The position numbers were made by a program, and so were the translations under genes. A stretch of 5,226 nt of DNA from Pseudorhodobacter sp. GTDB lineage: Bacteria; Pseudomonadota; Alphaproteobacteria; Rhodobacterales; Rhodobacteraceae. The notes under the pieces are model-generated. The model did not search any database, had not been told where the DNA came from, and saw nothing but the letters and a program-made list of their open reading frames with translations. Where the stretch lies: assembly GCA_024641255.1 (NCBI GenBank), contig JAHEDL010000271.1, positions 4,891 to 10,116 of the forward strand. The letters run 5' to 3'. Shown piece after piece: positions 4,900-5,226 of this stretch (within the stretch, counting starts at the first letter, position 1; each line of letters starts with the position of its first letter).

Positions 4900-5226
4900 T
4901 TAGATGTAGTGGTTCCACAGGTTTTCCAGCCGTTCCTGACGGCCCGACTTCGGCTGCGGGTTGATGTTGTTCTTCACCACCGCGTCGGCAATCACCTCTA
5001 GCGGCTGGGTCAGCATCGCCTTGGCGCCTTCGGTCTGCCAACCGGCATAGCGGTTGCGCCGCGCGGCTTCCAACGTATCGTCTTCAAACAGATAGGCGGC
5101 GGCCTTCAGCGCCCGCGCGCAGGTATCCATGCCGCCCACATGCGCCAGAATCAGGTCTTCCGGGTCCAACGACTGCCGCCGCACTTTGGCGTCAAAGTTG
5201 ATGCCGCCGGTGGTAAAGCCGCCCGC
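4900..5226 (-). CDS. xylA: Xylose isomerase, C-terminal part (gene runs off the window)
   Basis: The last 108 residues of XylA are visible, about a quarter of the usual length near 435-440 aa. The enzyme converts D-xylose to D-xylulose in the cytoplasm, the first step of bacterial xylose use, as a metal-dependent tetramer. Diagnostic strings are [11 protein letters not shown] (residues 8-17 of the visible part is its core), DPEDL, HVGGMD (29-34) and the C-terminal [15 protein letters not shown]. The Asp of NFDAK (visible residue 12) corresponds to a conserved metal ligand, D339 of the E. coli enzyme by my alignment from memory. The same blocks are present in E. coli XylA. The frame is open to base 5226, so the start and any promoter lie outside. 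The stop is TAA at 4900-4902, followed by a terminator hairpin. Confidence 0.96.
   Translation of the reverse strand, partial: AGGFTTGGINFDAKVRRQSLDPEDLILAHVGGMDTCARALKAAAYLFEDDTLEAARRNRYAGWQTEGAKAMLTQPLEVIADAVVKNNINPQPKSGRQERLENLWNHYI

Noticed and set aside
4750..5001. Plus-strand frame starting at TTG after GGGGG
   Set aside because: It runs through the xylA terminator and into the antisense of xylA, the start codon is weak, and the product has no recognisable feature.

Overview
The window looks like chromosomal DNA of an alphaproteobacterium, most likely of the Rhodobacteraceae (Rhodobacter/Paracoccus/Gemmobacter-like). The evidence is high GC with GC-rich third positions, protein styles typical of that family, and a GC-rich hairpin followed by a 'cccccgaggatatttga..caagatgaa'-type intergenic motif that I remember as recurring in Rhodobacterales genomes. 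The species cannot be named from this sequence.

Layout, left to right. (1) Positions 1-39 are the last 12 codons of an upstream + strand gene. Its TAG abuts the ATG of a 470-aa FAD-dependent pyridine-nucleotide disulfide oxidoreductase (40-1452) that resembles dihydrolipoamide dehydrogenase and mercuric reductase but is neither in the strict sense. (2) A 65-bp gap with a perfect 8-bp GC hairpin leads into an orphan membrane sensor histidine kinase (1518-2933), whose start codon lies inside the repeated motif. (3) A tRNA-Arg(ACG) gene with encoded CCA lies at 3064-3140. It converges on a minus-strand tetR-type gene, with an inverted repeat between them that probably ends transcription from both sides. 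(4) On the minus strand a small secreted protein made of three degenerate repeats (3959-4468) lies 67 bp upstream of the TetR-family gene (3199-3891), with a strong hairpin between the two. (5) A 431-bp non-coding stretch (4469-4899) holds two TetR-style palindromic operators spaced 30 bp centre to centre. One fills the spacer of a plausible minus-strand promoter facing the repeat-protein gene. (6) The minus-strand 3' end of xylA (xylose isomerase) occupies 4900-5226, followed by a terminator hairpin.

The most interesting unit is positions 3199-4728. It reads as a self-contained module in which a TetR-family repressor probably controls, and shares a transcript with, an exported repeat protein of unknown function. 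The two operators overlap the only good promoter candidate, and the hairpin before tetR could lower tetR expression relative to the secreted protein. The disulfide reductase, the histidine kinase, the tRNA and xylA look like ordinary chromosomal neighbours with no evident link to this module. No mobile element, CRISPR array or prophage gene was seen.
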